From NCBI GenBank assembly GCA_005884155.1, contig VAXD01000060.1:511-32508 (forward strand): a stretch of DNA of 31,998 nucleotides, in the 5' to 3' direction. The notes under the pieces were generated by a model, which was not told where the DNA came from, searched no databases, and was given only the letters and a program-made list of their open reading frames with translations. This stretch comes from Actinomycetota bacterium. Lineage in GTDB: Bacteria; Actinomycetota; Thermoleophilia; Gaiellales; Gaiellaceae. The translations under genes were made by a program, and so were the position numbers. This document shows, one piece after another, positions 15,981 to 24,263 of the stretch (positions within the stretch are counted from its first letter, which is position 1; every line of letters begins with the position of its first letter).

Positions 15981-17453
15981 CTAGATCCGCTGCCAGGCCT
16001 CCGTCAGCACCTCGCCGAGGATCCCGACGAGCTCGTCGAACTCCGCCTTGCCGGCGATCAACGGCGGCGAAATCTGGATCACCGGGTCGCCGCGATCATC
16101 GGCGCGGCAGATCAGGCCGGCGTCGAACATCCGCGGTGTCAGGAAACCGCGCAATAGGCGCTCGCACTCTTCGTCCGAGAACGTCTCGCGCGTCTCCTTG
16201 TTCTTGACGAGCTCGAGCGCGTAGAAGAAGCCCGTCCCGCGCAGGTCGCCGACGATCGGCAGCTCGAGCAGCTGCGCCAGCTGCGCGCGCACCGCGTCCT
16301 GCTGCTCGTGCACGTGCTCGACGATCTTCTCGCGCTGCATGATCTCGAGGTTCTTGAGCGCGATCGCCGCCTGCACCGGGTGACCGCCGAAGGTGATCCC
16401 GTGGGTGTACATCCGCGGGCCCTCGAGGAACGGCTCCATGACCTTGTCCGTCGCAATCACCGCGCCGATCGACGCGTACGCGGACGAGAGTCCCTTCGCG
16501 CACGTGACCAGGTCGGGCCGGATGTCGTAGCGCTCCGAGCCGAACCAGGCGCCGAGCCGTCCGAAGCCGGTGATCACCTCGTCGGCGCAGAGCAGAATCT
16601 CATAGCGATCACAGATCTCGCGCACCCCGCGCCAGTAGCCCTCGGGCGGGGTGAAGGCGCCGCCGGCGTTCTGGACCGGCTCCATCATCACCATCGCGAC
16701 GGTGTCCGGCCCGGCGGCCTCGATCGTCTGCTCGAGCTCGTCGAGCAGGAAGCTCGTGAACTCGGCCTCGGTCTCCTCCGTGGGACGGTGGTAGCGGTTG
16801 GTATTGCGGACGTGCAGCACCTCCGGCACCAGCGGCTCGAAGGGCGTGCGCAGCGCCGGGATGCCGTTGATCGAGAGCGCGCCCATGGTCGTGCCGTGGT
16901 AGGCGACGTTCCGCGAGATCGCCTTCCAGCGCCGCTCACCGGCGAGGCTTTCCGCCCGCTCGGCGTCGACGCGCGTCGGGGGGTCGCCGGGGGTGGCGGG
17001 AATCCGAGCGAGCCCGGCCCGGTACTCGCCGCGGGCCGAGTAGTACTGGCGAGCGAGCTTCCACGCCGCCTCGACCGCCTCCGAGCCGCCCGAGACGAAG
17101 AAGACGCGGTTGAGATCGCCGGGTGCCAGCCTCGCCACCTCGGCCGCGAGCTCGATCGCGCGCGGGTGCGCGTACGACCAGTTCGTGTAGAACGGCAGCT
17201 CGCGCATCTGCGCCGCGGCCGCCTCGCCCACCTCGTCGCCGTACGAGTAGCCGATCTGCACGGCGAACAGCCCGGCGAGCGCGTCGAGGTAGCGCTTGCC
17301 GTTCGAGTCCTCGAGGTAGCAGCCCTCCCCCCTGACGATGATCGGCACGTCCGAGTCGGCGTAGCCGCCCATACGCGTGAAGTGCAGCCAGAGGTGGTCA
17401 CGGGCTGCCTTCTGCAGCTCGGCGGGCGAGAGGCCCGAGGAGGTGGTGGTCAT
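15981..17453 (-). CDS. Class III aminotransferase, probably putrescine/polyamine type
   Basis: A 490-residue PLP enzyme. GAGGAGGAAC directly upstream of ATG 17453 is an excellent ribosome-binding site. Motifs: VSGGSEAVEAAWKLARQY (120-137), AYHGTTMGALS (184-194), LLCADEVITGFGRLG (287-301, Asp291), and the Schiff-base lysine in TCAKGLSS (Lys320). It resembles omega-aminotransferases such as putrescine-pyruvate transaminase (SpuC-like), which make 4-aminobutyraldehyde from putrescine. Between the ARQYYSARGE helix and the KAISRNVAYHG strand there is an unusual Pro- and Arg-rich insertion (about residues 146-175). Its ATG overlaps the permease stop by four bases, so it is in the transporter operon. 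Confidence 0.88.
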   Translation of the reverse strand: MTTTSSGLSPAELQKAARDHLWLHFTRMGGYADSDVPIIVRGEGCYLEDSNGKRYLDALAGLFAVQIGYSYGDEVGEAAAAQMRELPFYTNWSYAHPRAIELAAEVARLAPGDLNRVFFVSGGSEAVEAAWKLARQYYSARGEYRAGLARIPATPGDPPTRVDAERAESLAGERRWKAISRNVAYHGTTMGALSINGIPALRTPFEPLVPEVLHVRNTNRYHRPTEETEAEFTSFLLDELEQTIEAAGPDTVAMVMMEPVQNAGGAFTPPEGYWRGVREICDRYEILLCADEVITGFGRLGAWFGSERYDIRPDLVTCAKGLSSAYASIGAVIATDKVMEPFLEGPRMYTHGITFGGHPVQAAIALKNLEIMQREKIVEHVHEQQDAVRAQLAQLLELPIVGDLRGTGFFYALELVKNKETRETFSDEECERLLRGFLTPRMFDAGLICRADDRGDPVIQISPPLIAGKAEFDELVGILGEVLTEAWQRI

Positions 17454-18316
17454 GTTCCTCCTCGGGTGGATTTGGCGGCCCGGTACTGCCAGACGACGTT
17501 GGCGAGGCCCAGGCCGATCGCCACGAGGAAGATCGCGCTCGCCACGACGTTCACCTGCGGAGGCACGGCCACCCTCGCGACCCCCCAGACGAAGATCGGA
17601 AACGTCTGGACCGGCCCGGCGTTGAGGTACGTGATCACAAAGTCGTCGATGGACAGCGCGAAGCCGAGGAGGGCCGCGGCAATGATGGCGGGAGCCAGGA
17701 GCGGCAGCGTGACCTTCTGGAACGTCGTCCACTCGTTTGCGCCGAGGTCCATCGCCGCTTCCTCCAGGTGTCGGTCGAACCCGATCAAGCGCGCCTTCAC
17801 GGTGACGACGACGAAGCTGATGATGAACATCACGTGGGCGATGAAGATCGTCCAGAACCCCAACTGGATCGTGTTCTGCTCGTTCAGAAAGAGAGCCAGG
17901 AGCGACGAGCCCATGACGATCTCCGGCGTCGACATCGGCAGGAAGACCACGACGTTCGTCGCACCACGGCCGACGAACCGGTGACGCACGATCGCGAGCG
18001 CGATCAACGTTCCGAGCGCGGTGGCAACGAAGGTTGCGAGCAGCGCGATCTCGAGCGACTTCTCGAGGGCGCTCTGGATTCCGAGCACCGAGTTCCAGTG
18101 GATCCAGTTGTCGAACGTGAACTTGTGCCAGACGTAGTTGAACCGCCCGGTCGGGTGATTGAACGAGAAGAGAATCACGATGGCGATTGGGAGCATCAGG
18201 TAGGCGACCGCGAGAAGCGCGTACACGGTCAGCGAATGCCGTGCAACGAAACGCCACGCGCGGCTCGCGAAGCCCACCCGTGCCGGCCTCGCCAGCGTCT
18301 CGGCTGCCGTCGTCAT
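17450..18316 (-). CDS. potC: Polyamine ABC transporter permease, PotC-like (set 1)
   Basis: A 288-residue inner-membrane permease with about six helices. The N-terminal 25 residues are basic and cytoplasmic, then VYALLAVAYLMLPIAIVILFSFN is helix 1. The EAA motif, which contacts the ATPase, is EEAAMDLGANEWTTFQKVTLPLL (about 190-212). The sequence FNHPTGRFNYVWHKFTFDNW is typical of the PotC/YdcV/PotI branch. With the adjacent PotB-like subunit it forms the membrane channel. Start and stop both overlap neighbours by the ATGA pattern. The exact substrate (putrescine or spermidine) is not determined by sequence. Confidence 0.9.
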   Translation of the reverse strand: MTTAAETLARPARVGFASRAWRFVARHSLTVYALLAVAYLMLPIAIVILFSFNHPTGRFNYVWHKFTFDNWIHWNSVLGIQSALEKSLEIALLATFVATALGTLIALAIVRHRFVGRGATNVVVFLPMSTPEIVMGSSLLALFLNEQNTIQLGFWTIFIAHVMFIISFVVVTVKARLIGFDRHLEEAAMDLGANEWTTFQKVTLPLLAPAIIAAALLGFALSIDDFVITYLNAGPVQTFPIFVWGVARVAVPPQVNVVASAIFLVAIGLGLANVVWQYRAAKSTRGGT

Positions 18317-19137
18317 CAGATGAGCAGCATGACCATGATCGTTCCCATGAGGATGAAGGAGAGAGAAGCGGCGGTCGGATAGTCGAGCGACTCCAGGAAC
18401 TTCGCCTGGATGACGTTCCCGATCATCGCCTGGTTGGGCGTGCCGAGCAACGCAGCGTTGATGAAGTCCCCAGCAGCCGGGATGAACGTCAGCAGCGTTC
18501 CCGCGACGATCCCGGGCATCGAGTGGGGCACCGTCACCCGCAGGAATGACTGCGTCGACGAGGCATAGAGGTCCTTCGACGCTTCGAGAAGCCGGGGGTC
18601 GATCTGCTCGAGCGAAACGTAGAGCGGCAGCGCCATGAAGGGGAAGAAGTTGTAGGTGATGCCGGCGACGACCGCGAACGTCGTCGCCAGCAGCCTGCCG
18701 TCGGGCCCGAGCACGTGGACGTCTCGCAGGACGCGGACGACCGGTCCCTGGTCGGCGAGGATGTTGAGCCAGGCGAGCGTCCGCACGAGGTAGGTGACGA
18801 AGAACGGCGCGACGATGAAGAGCAGGAAGAGGTTCCGCCAAGGCCCGGCCCGAAAGGCGATCCAGTACGCGAGCGGATAAGCGAGGACGAGGCACGCGAG
18901 TGTCGCGATGCCCGCGTAGACGAACGAGCGGACGAGCTGCGTGTGGTATCCCGACAGGGCGGACGAGAAGTTCGAGAACTCCCAGGTGAACTGGAAGTGA
19001 GGGAAGAGCCCCGACTGGAGCGACTGGTAGCCGAGGAAGACCATCGGCACCAGGAAGAAGATCGCGAGCCACAGCATCCCCGGCGCGAGGAGCAAATAGG
19101 GCGTGAGGCTCCTATGGCGATGGAGGAAGGAGCCCAA
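18316..19137 (-). CDS. potB: Polyamine ABC transporter permease, PotB-like (set 1)
   Basis: A 273-residue permease starting at a TTG, 4 bases after the binding-protein stop; no other start codon is available. Helix 1 is YLLLAPGMLWLAIFFLVPMVFLGY. The EAA loop is LLEASKDLYASSTQSFLRVTVPHS (about 184-207). LLFIVAPFFVTYLVRTLAWLNIL is a conserved PotB-branch segment. The protein stops right after its final helix (MVMLLI), lacking the short cytoplasmic tail usual in this family because the next gene starts there. It pairs with the PotC-like subunit. Confidence 0.88.
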   Translation of the reverse strand: MGSFLHRHRSLTPYLLLAPGMLWLAIFFLVPMVFLGYQSLQSGLFPHFQFTWEFSNFSSALSGYHTQLVRSFVYAGIATLACLVLAYPLAYWIAFRAGPWRNLFLLFIVAPFFVTYLVRTLAWLNILADQGPVVRVLRDVHVLGPDGRLLATTFAVVAGITYNFFPFMALPLYVSLEQIDPRLLEASKDLYASSTQSFLRVTVPHSMPGIVAGTLLTFIPAAGDFINAALLGTPNQAMIGNVIQAKFLESLDYPTAASLSFILMGTIMVMLLI

Positions 19138-19141
19138 GGAG

Positions 19142-20305
19142 CTACTGCCCCTGAACGGCCAACCACTTCTTGTTGTAGTCAGGGTTCGTCAGCATCGCCG
19201 GGTCGTTCTGGTGCATCTGCGAAAGGGTCTTGTCGGTCGGGAAGGTCAGGTCGTTCGTAGCCGCCTTGGGATCGAGCTTCACTGCAGCCTGCTTCACGTC
19301 TTTCACCGACGAGATGTAGTTCGCCCCGAGCGCCCACTGCGCGGAGATCACGGGGTCGTACATGAAGTTCATGTACGTCGAGGCCGTTGGCACGCTCCCT
19401 CCGAGCGGGATGATCATGTTGTCGGTCCAGATGATCCCGCCGTGAGTGGGGACGGCCCAGTGGAGGTGCGGGTCGGCGAGATTGGCGATGTCGCCGGACC
19501 ACGCCATGGTCGCCGCGAGGTCCCCTTTGGCCAGGACCGGCCCGTAATCGTTGCCGTAGAACTTCCGGATCTGACCCGAGCTCACAGCCTTCTGGAGCCG
19601 CGCGATGGCCCGGTTGAACACCGCGTCGGTGACCTTGGCGGGATCGTCCCCGTTCTCGAGAATGACGAGCCCGAGCGTGTCGCCCATCGAATTCCAGACG
19701 CCGACTCTGCCCTTCAGCTTCGGATCCTCGAAGAGCTGCTTTACGGAGGTGACCGGGTCCGTCTCCTTCTCGTTCCAGCCGATGCCGTCCATGCCCGAGG
19801 CCCAGGGGAGCGAGTAGTCGCGGTTGGGATCGAACGGAGGATGCTGCTGCGCCGGGATGAGGTTCTTTATGTTCGGGATCAGGGTCTTGTCGAGCTTCTG
19901 CGCCCATTTGTTGGAGATGTACTCGCCGAGGAAACGATCATTGTCGGTCGAGACGAGGATGTCGCGCCCGATCCCCTGGCCCTTCGAGAGCCGCCCCTGC
20001 ACCTTCGCGAAGTAGCCCGGGTTGTCGTTTACCTCCTCGTAGTAGTTGACCTTGATCCCGGTCTTCGTCTCGAACTGCTGCAGCGTCGTCGGCTTGTGGA
20101 TGCCGGCGGCTTTGAGCGTCTGCGGCGTGTCGATGTAGTACGGCCAGTTCGCGAAGTTGAGGACCTTCTTGAGCTCCTCGGTCGACGCGCCGCCACCGCT
20201 ACCGCCACTGCCGCCGCAGGCCGCGAGCAGAGCGGGCACCGACAGTGCTGCAGCGCCCGCCGCCCCACGGCGCAGGAGCTCAGCGCGGGTCATATCCTCG
20301 TTCAT
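19142..20305 (-). CDS. potD: Polyamine-binding lipoprotein, PotD-like (set 1)
   Basis: A 387-residue extracytoplasmic solute-binding protein. The N-terminus has a twin-Arg-containing lipoprotein signal (LLRRGAAGAAALS, lipobox LLAAC with Cys30), so it is probably exported by Tat and lipid-anchored. A Gly/Ser linker follows. The mature part fits the PotD/PotF family: VLNFANWPYYID near 48-59, a YYEEVNDNPGYFAKV block, PWASGMDGIGWNEKE and TMAWSGDIANL. AGGAG lies 8 bases before the ATG, and the start overlaps the ATPase stop by four bases. It delivers the amine to the two permeases. Confidence 0.92.
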   Translation of the reverse strand: MNEDMTRAELLRRGAAGAAALSVPALLAACGGSGGSGGGASTEELKKVLNFANWPYYIDTPQTLKAAGIHKPTTLQQFETKTGIKVNYYEEVNDNPGYFAKVQGRLSKGQGIGRDILVSTDNDRFLGEYISNKWAQKLDKTLIPNIKNLIPAQQHPPFDPNRDYSLPWASGMDGIGWNEKETDPVTSVKQLFEDPKLKGRVGVWNSMGDTLGLVILENGDDPAKVTDAVFNRAIARLQKAVSSGQIRKFYGNDYGPVLAKGDLAATMAWSGDIANLADPHLHWAVPTHGGIIWTDNMIIPLGGSVPTASTYMNFMYDPVISAQWALGANYISSVKDVKQAAVKLDPKAATNDLTFPTDKTLSQMHQNDPAMLTNPDYNKKWLAVQGQ

Positions 20306-21429
20306 TCCGACATCTCCTCTCCTCGCTCGACCACGAAGGTCGACTCTGGACTCCAGCTCAACGTGACGTTCGAACCCGGCACCGGAATCCGCTTGCCGGA
20401 GTCGATGTTCTGCGCAAAGACATGCACCGTGCCTGCGGGCGTATCGACGACGAACTGCGTCGCGACGCCGATATAGGCGGTCTCGGCGATCGTCCCCGGA
20501 AGCCGATTCTGTCCGCCGCTTTCGCCAAGCGTGATCTTCTCGGGCCGAACTCCGGCCGCCACCGGCCCACGCTTCCCGTCCACCTGCGCCTGCACGAGCG
20601 TCCCGTCGGCGAGCCGGACGCCATCGGGGTCCTCGACCACACCCGAGAGCAGGTTCGAGACGCCGAGGAAGCCGGCCACGAACGCAGAGGCAGGCCGCTC
20701 GTAGAGCTCGTCGGGCGGTCCGAGCTGCTCGACGTGTCCCTGGTTCATCACGGCGATCCGGTCGGCCATCGTCATCGCCTCCTCCTGGTCGTGCGTGACG
20801 TGGATGAAGGTGATGCCGACGTCGTGCTGGATCGCCTTCAGCTCGAGCTGCATCTGCTTGCGGAGCTTGAGGTCAAGCGCGCCGAGCGGCTCGTCGAGTA
20901 GCAGCACGCGTGGCTTGTTCACGAGCGCTCGTGCCAGGGCGACCCGCTGCTGCTGGCCGCCGGAGAGCTGGCGGGGCTTGCGCCTTTCCAGCCCTTCGAG
21001 ACCGACGAGGCGGAGGATGTCGAGCACGCGACCTCGCACCTCCTTGCCGCGGACGCCGCGGCGGCGCAGGCCGAACGCGATGTTCTCCAAGATCGAGAGG
21101 TGCGGGAAGAGCGCGTATGACTGGAAGACGGTGTTGACGTCGCGCTTGTACGGCGGGCGGCCCGTGACCGGCTCCTCGCCGAGGTAGATCGCGCCGTCGG
21201 TCGGCTCCTCGAAGCCGCCGATCATCCGCAGGGTCGTCGTCTTGCCGCAGCCCGAGGGGCCGAGCAGGGCGAAGAAGCTGCCGTGCGGGATCTCCAGCGA
21301 GACGTCGTCGACCGCAACCACGTCGTCGAAGCTCTTGGTGACGTGGTCGAGCCGGACGTCGACTGTTTCGTTCGGGGTCTGACCCGGGGTCTGACCCCGA
21401 TCGGGGCGCTCACGGCTCTCGACCGCCAT
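20302..21429 (-). CDS. potA: Polyamine ABC transporter ATPase, PotA-like (set 1)
   Basis: About 375 residues from the ATG at 21429; a GTG one codon earlier (21432) is equally close to the upstream AGGAC-type ribosome site. Walker A GPSGCGKTT lies near residue 57, Q-loop VFQSYALFPH near 103, signature LSGGQQQR near 141, Walker B VLLLDEPLGALD near 161, and the switch His in HVTHDQEEA. The C-terminal third is the TOBE regulatory domain found in PotA/MalK-type ATPases. It energises the set 1 permeases. The N-terminal linker contains a doubled GQTP encoded by two tandem DNA palindromes (see 21375-21397). Confidence 0.93.
   Translation of the reverse strand: MAVESRERPDRGQTPGQTPNETVDVRLDHVTKSFDDVVAVDDVSLEIPHGSFFALLGPSGCGKTTTLRMIGGFEEPTDGAIYLGEEPVTGRPPYKRDVNTVFQSYALFPHLSILENIAFGLRRRGVRGKEVRGRVLDILRLVGLEGLERRKPRQLSGGQQQRVALARALVNKPRVLLLDEPLGALDLKLRKQMQLELKAIQHDVGITFIHVTHDQEEAMTMADRIAVMNQGHVEQLGPPDELYERPASAFVAGFLGVSNLLSGVVEDPDGVRLADGTLVQAQVDGKRGPVAAGVRPEKITLGESGGQNRLPGTIAETAYIGVATQFVVDTPAGTVHVFAQNIDSGKRIPVPGSNVTLSWSPESTFVVERGEEMSE
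21375..21397. repeat. Tandem palindromes GGGTCTGACCC
   Basis: GGGTCTGACCC, an 11-base odd palindrome, occurs at 21375-21385 and 21387-21397, separated by a single G. Both lie in the coding start of the PotA-like gene and are translated as the repeated GQTP. Similar GGGTC-T-GACCC units are, to my recollection, scattered in some actinobacterial genomes. A local duplication, a small dispersed element or a binding site are all possible. Confidence 0.55.
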
Positions 21430-21929
21430 CACGCTGTCCTCGCGCGTTCGCCGTCCTGTACCCGGGCGCCCCAGTCGTAGAGCTGCTTCCAGAGCTCGAG
21501 GTAGAGGAAGCTCTCGGTCGAGACGACGCCGTCGAGCGCGCGAACGCGGTTCGTCAGGTCGAGCAGCTGGCGGCGGTCGGCGCAGACGAGCTCGACGAGG
21601 ATGTCGAACTGGCCGGCGGTGACGACCACGTAGCCGGCTTCTTCCCAGCGGGCGATCTCGTCCGCGACCGGCTCGGGCGCCCCGGCGGTGCGGATGCCGA
21701 CCATCGCCTGCGCGTCGAAGCCGAGCCCGAGCGGGTTCGTGACGGCCGTGACCTGGAGGATGTCGTCATCGCAGAGGCGGGCGTAGCGCGCGCGGATCGT
21801 CGCCTCGGAGACGCCGACCCGCTTCGCGATCCGCCGGAACGGCTCGCGTCCGTTCTTCTGCAGCGCCTCGATGATGCTCTTGTCGACCGCGTCGACGTGC
21901 CTGGGGACGCTGACCGCCCCACGCCGCAA
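21429..21929 (-). CDS. Lrp/AsnC-family transcriptional regulator
   Basis: About 166 residues from TTG 21929. The DNA-binding part follows the family pattern: HVDAVDKSIIEALQKNGREPFRRIAKRVGVSEATIRARYARL (winged helix-turn-helix, about residues 11-55), with DILQVTAV linking to the RAM effector domain (about 70-150; MVGIRTAG, GYVVVTAGQFDILVELVC, STESFLYLELWKQ). The RAM domain binds an amino acid or related metabolite. TTG 21929 is preferred because a good promoter and palindrome lie at 21952-21989, which rules out the TTG at 21989 as start; TTG 21950 (near leaderless) remains possible. The gene heads the set 1 transporter operon and probably regulates it. Confidence 0.88.
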   Translation of the reverse strand: MRRGAVSVPRHVDAVDKSIIEALQKNGREPFRRIAKRVGVSEATIRARYARLCDDDILQVTAVTNPLGLGFDAQAMVGIRTAGAPEPVADEIARWEEAGYVVVTAGQFDILVELVCADRRQLLDLTNRVRALDGVVSTESFLYLELWKQLYDWGARVQDGERARTA

Positions 21930-21951
21930 CCGCTGGTCAACGCTGCGCAAT

Positions 21952-21971
21952 GCGTGGTGATTAGACCACGC
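21952..21971. promoter_or_regulatory. Palindromic operator over the lrp promoter
   Basis: GCGTGGT (21952-21958) and ACCACGC (21965-21971) form a perfect 7-base inverted repeat with a 6-base spacer. The repeat covers the -10 element of the regulator's own promoter, where a bound dimer would block polymerase. Lrp/AsnC proteins commonly repress their own genes through such sites. Confidence 0.6.
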
Positions 21972-21989
21972 TTGTTCGCGTTGCGTCAA
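21960..21989 (-). promoter_or_regulatory. Sigma-70-type promoter of the lrp-potADBC operon
   Basis: Reading on the minus strand, TTGACG (21989-21984; 5 of 6 to TTGACA) and TCTAAT (21965-21960; 5 of 6 to TATAAT) are separated by 18 bases. Transcription would start near 21953. The -35 begins 6 bases past the stop of the aldehyde dehydrogenase gene, giving the downstream operon independent control. Confidence 0.65.
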
Positions 21990-21995
21990 TCAGCT

Positions 21996-23432
21996 TCAGT
22001 CGATCTTCGCCATCACGTGCTTGATCTGCGTGTAGTCCTCGAGGGAGTACGCGCTCAGGTCCTTGCCATAACCGGACTGCTTGTAGCCGCCGTGCGGCAT
22101 CTCCGAGACCAGCGGGATGTGGTCGTTGATCCAGACCGTGCCGAACTGGAGCTTGCGCGCGGCGTTGAGGGCGCGGCCGATGTCGCGGGTCCAGACCGAG
22201 GCCGCGAGCCCGTAGTCGACGTCGTTCGCCCAGGCGAGCGCCTCGTCGTCGTCCGCAAAGCGCTGCACGGTCACGACCGGGCCGAAGACCTCGCGCTGCA
22301 CGATCTCGTCCTCCTGGCCCACCTCGGCGATCACCGTCGGCCTGACGAAGAAGCCCCGGTCGCCGTTCGTCCCGCCGCCCGTCAACACCTTCGCCCCCTG
22401 CGCGCGGTCGAGGAAGCCGAGCACGCGCTCCTGTTGCGCCTTCGAGATCACCGGGCCCATCTCGATCTCGTCGCCCTCGGCCGGGTCGCCGACGTGAAGC
22501 GACTCGACCGCGGGAACGAGCTCGTCGAGCAGCTTGGCGTAGATCTTCGGGCCGGCGACCACACGCGAAGCGGCGGTGCAGTCCTGCCCGGAGTTCCAGT
22601 AGCCCGCGATCTTGATCCCCTCGGCGACCGCGGCCGGATCGGCGTCGTCGAACACGATCACGGGCGCCTTCCCGCCCAGCTCGAGGTGGACGCGCTTGAG
22701 CGTGTCGGCCGCAGTCCGGGCGATCTCCTTGCCCGTCGCCACGTCGCCGGTGAGCGACACGAGACGCACGTCGCGATGGCGAACGATCCCCGCGCCGACC
22801 GGCTCGCCGTCACCGGTGATCACGTTCAAGACCCCGGCCGGCAGGATCTCGGCCGCGAGCTCGGCGAACCGTAGCGTCGTCAGCGGCGTCTGCTCCGACG
22901 GCTTCAGCACCTGGACGTTGCCGGCCGCGAGCGCGGGCCCCATCTTCCAGACCGCCATCATCAGCGGGTAGTTCCACGGCGCGATCCCGCCCACGATCCC
23001 GAGCGGCTCGCGCCGGATCATGGACGTGTAGCCGCGCATGTACTCGCCGGCCGACTTGCCCTCGAGCAAGCGCGCCGCGCCTGCGAAGAAACGGAAGTTG
23101 TCCGAGCAGACGGGCAGCTCGTCCTTCGCGTACGAGAGCGGCTTGCCGACGTTCTGCGACTCGAGCTCGGCCAGCTCGTCGGTGTGCTCGTCGATCGCGT
23201 CCGCCAGCTTGAGCAGCGCCTCGGCGCGCTCGCCCGGAGTTGTCTCCAGCCACTCGGGCAGCGCCTTCTTGGCCGCCTCGACGGCCCGGTCGACATCTGC
23301 CTGCGTCCCGCTGGGAACCTCGGCGATCGTCTCGCCGGTCGCGGGGTTCAGGACCTCCATCGTCCCGCCCTCGACCGCGTCGACCCACTCGCCGCCGACG
23401 AAGTTCTTGTGCTGGGAAACCGTCACGCTCAT
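21996..23432 (-). CDS. Aldehyde dehydrogenase, gamma-aminobutyraldehyde/betaine-aldehyde type
   Basis: A complete 478-residue NAD(P)-dependent aldehyde dehydrogenase. Active-site features are all present: WNYP (Asn154), KPSEQTP (Lys177), Glu251 in ELGGKAP and the nucleophile Cys285 in NSGQDCTA. The C-terminus (GYGKDLSAYSLEDYTQIKHVM) is typical of the 4-aminobutyraldehyde and betaine-aldehyde subgroup. With the neighbouring transaminase it would convert putrescine-derived 4-aminobutyraldehyde into GABA. GGGAGG 7 bases before ATG 23432 is a strong ribosome site. It lies between the two transporter sets, just upstream of the lrp promoter. Confidence 0.9.
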   Translation of the reverse strand: MSVTVSQHKNFVGGEWVDAVEGGTMEVLNPATGETIAEVPSGTQADVDRAVEAAKKALPEWLETTPGERAEALLKLADAIDEHTDELAELESQNVGKPLSYAKDELPVCSDNFRFFAGAARLLEGKSAGEYMRGYTSMIRREPLGIVGGIAPWNYPLMMAVWKMGPALAAGNVQVLKPSEQTPLTTLRFAELAAEILPAGVLNVITGDGEPVGAGIVRHRDVRLVSLTGDVATGKEIARTAADTLKRVHLELGGKAPVIVFDDADPAAVAEGIKIAGYWNSGQDCTAASRVVAGPKIYAKLLDELVPAVESLHVGDPAEGDEIEMGPVISKAQQERVLGFLDRAQGAKVLTGGGTNGDRGFFVRPTVIAEVGQEDEIVQREVFGPVVTVQRFADDDEALAWANDVDYGLAASVWTRDIGRALNAARKLQFGTVWINDHIPLVSEMPHGGYKQSGYGKDLSAYSLEDYTQIKHVMAKID

Positions 23433-23463
23433 CGAAGACCTCCCGTTCGCGTCGCTGCTCAGC

Positions 23464-24263
23464 CTACCGCGCGTCGGCGCCCGGAAGCCCGCCGGTCCGC
23501 TCGGCCGTCAGGCGCTGGGCGAGCCAGACCGGGATCAGCGACATGACGATCACGAACAGCGCGACCACATTGACTACCGGCTGCGCGACCGGACGGAAGA
23601 GGTTCGCGAAGATCCAGATCGGCAGCGTTTGCTGCGCGCCGGCGGTGAAGATCGTGACGACGACCTCGTCCCACGAGAGGGCGAACGCGAGGAGCGCCCC
23701 CGCCAGTAGCGCCGTCCTCATCTGGGGGAAGGTCACGTACCGGAACGTCTGCCAGGAATCCGCGCCCAGGTCGGCCGACGCCTGCTCCAGAGACCCCGAT
23801 ACCCGTCGGAGGCGCGCCTGTGCGTTGTTGTAGACGACGACGATGCAGAAGGTCGCATGCCCGATGATGATCGTCAGCAGACCGAACCTGACTCCGACCG
23901 TCTCGTACGTCGTCCGCAGCGCCAACCCGCTGATGATGCCGGCAGGATCACTACCAGCGAAATCGCGTCGCGCCCGAAGAAGTCGAAGCGGGAGACGGCC
24001 AGTGACGCCAAGGTGCCGAGCACGAGAGCGACCGCCGTCGCGCCGAGCGCGGCGCGGACCGACAGCCAGAGCGCCTGGCGCACGCCGGGGTCGTGGTAGG
24101 CCGTGGAGAACCACTTCGTCGTGAACGTGTGGATCGGCCAGCTCTGCGTGACGCTCTTGTTGAAGGCGTACACCGCGATCAGGATCAGCGGCAGGTAGAT
24201 GAAGGTGAGCGTCACCGCCGACCCGAGCCGCAGCAGCATGCGCGTGAGGCGGGACTCGACCAT
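23464..24263 (-). pseudogene. PotC-like permease (set 2), frameshifted
   Basis: The N-terminal part (from ATG 24263) reads as a normal PotC-like permease through helix 1 (TFIYLPLILIAVYAFN) to AISLVVILP, then goes into a nonsense tail. The rest continues in another frame from GIISGLALRTTYETVG to the stop at 23464, including the EAA-type loop LEQASADLGADSWQTFRYVTFP. The join is near 23936-23945. The family normally has several residues (about IALP) between LP and GII; here they are missing together with one extra base shift, consistent with a deletion of about 13 bases. As written, the gene cannot yield a full permease. Assembly error is possible. The ATG overlaps the next permease stop. Confidence 0.85.

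Noticed and set aside
16308..17984. 558-codon open frame on the plus strand
   Set aside because: It is antisense to the aminotransferase and the PotC-like permease. The product is Arg/Val/Asp-rich with no motifs, a typical reverse-frame artefact.
19103..20476. 457-codon open frame on the plus strand
   Set aside because: It runs antisense to the PotD-like lipoprotein gene, which has a lipobox and family motifs. No domain is visible in the plus-strand product.
23930..23950. Programmed ribosomal frameshift in the set 2 permease
   Set aside because: No slippery heptamer or downstream structure is seen, and several conserved residues are missing at the join, which points to a deletion.
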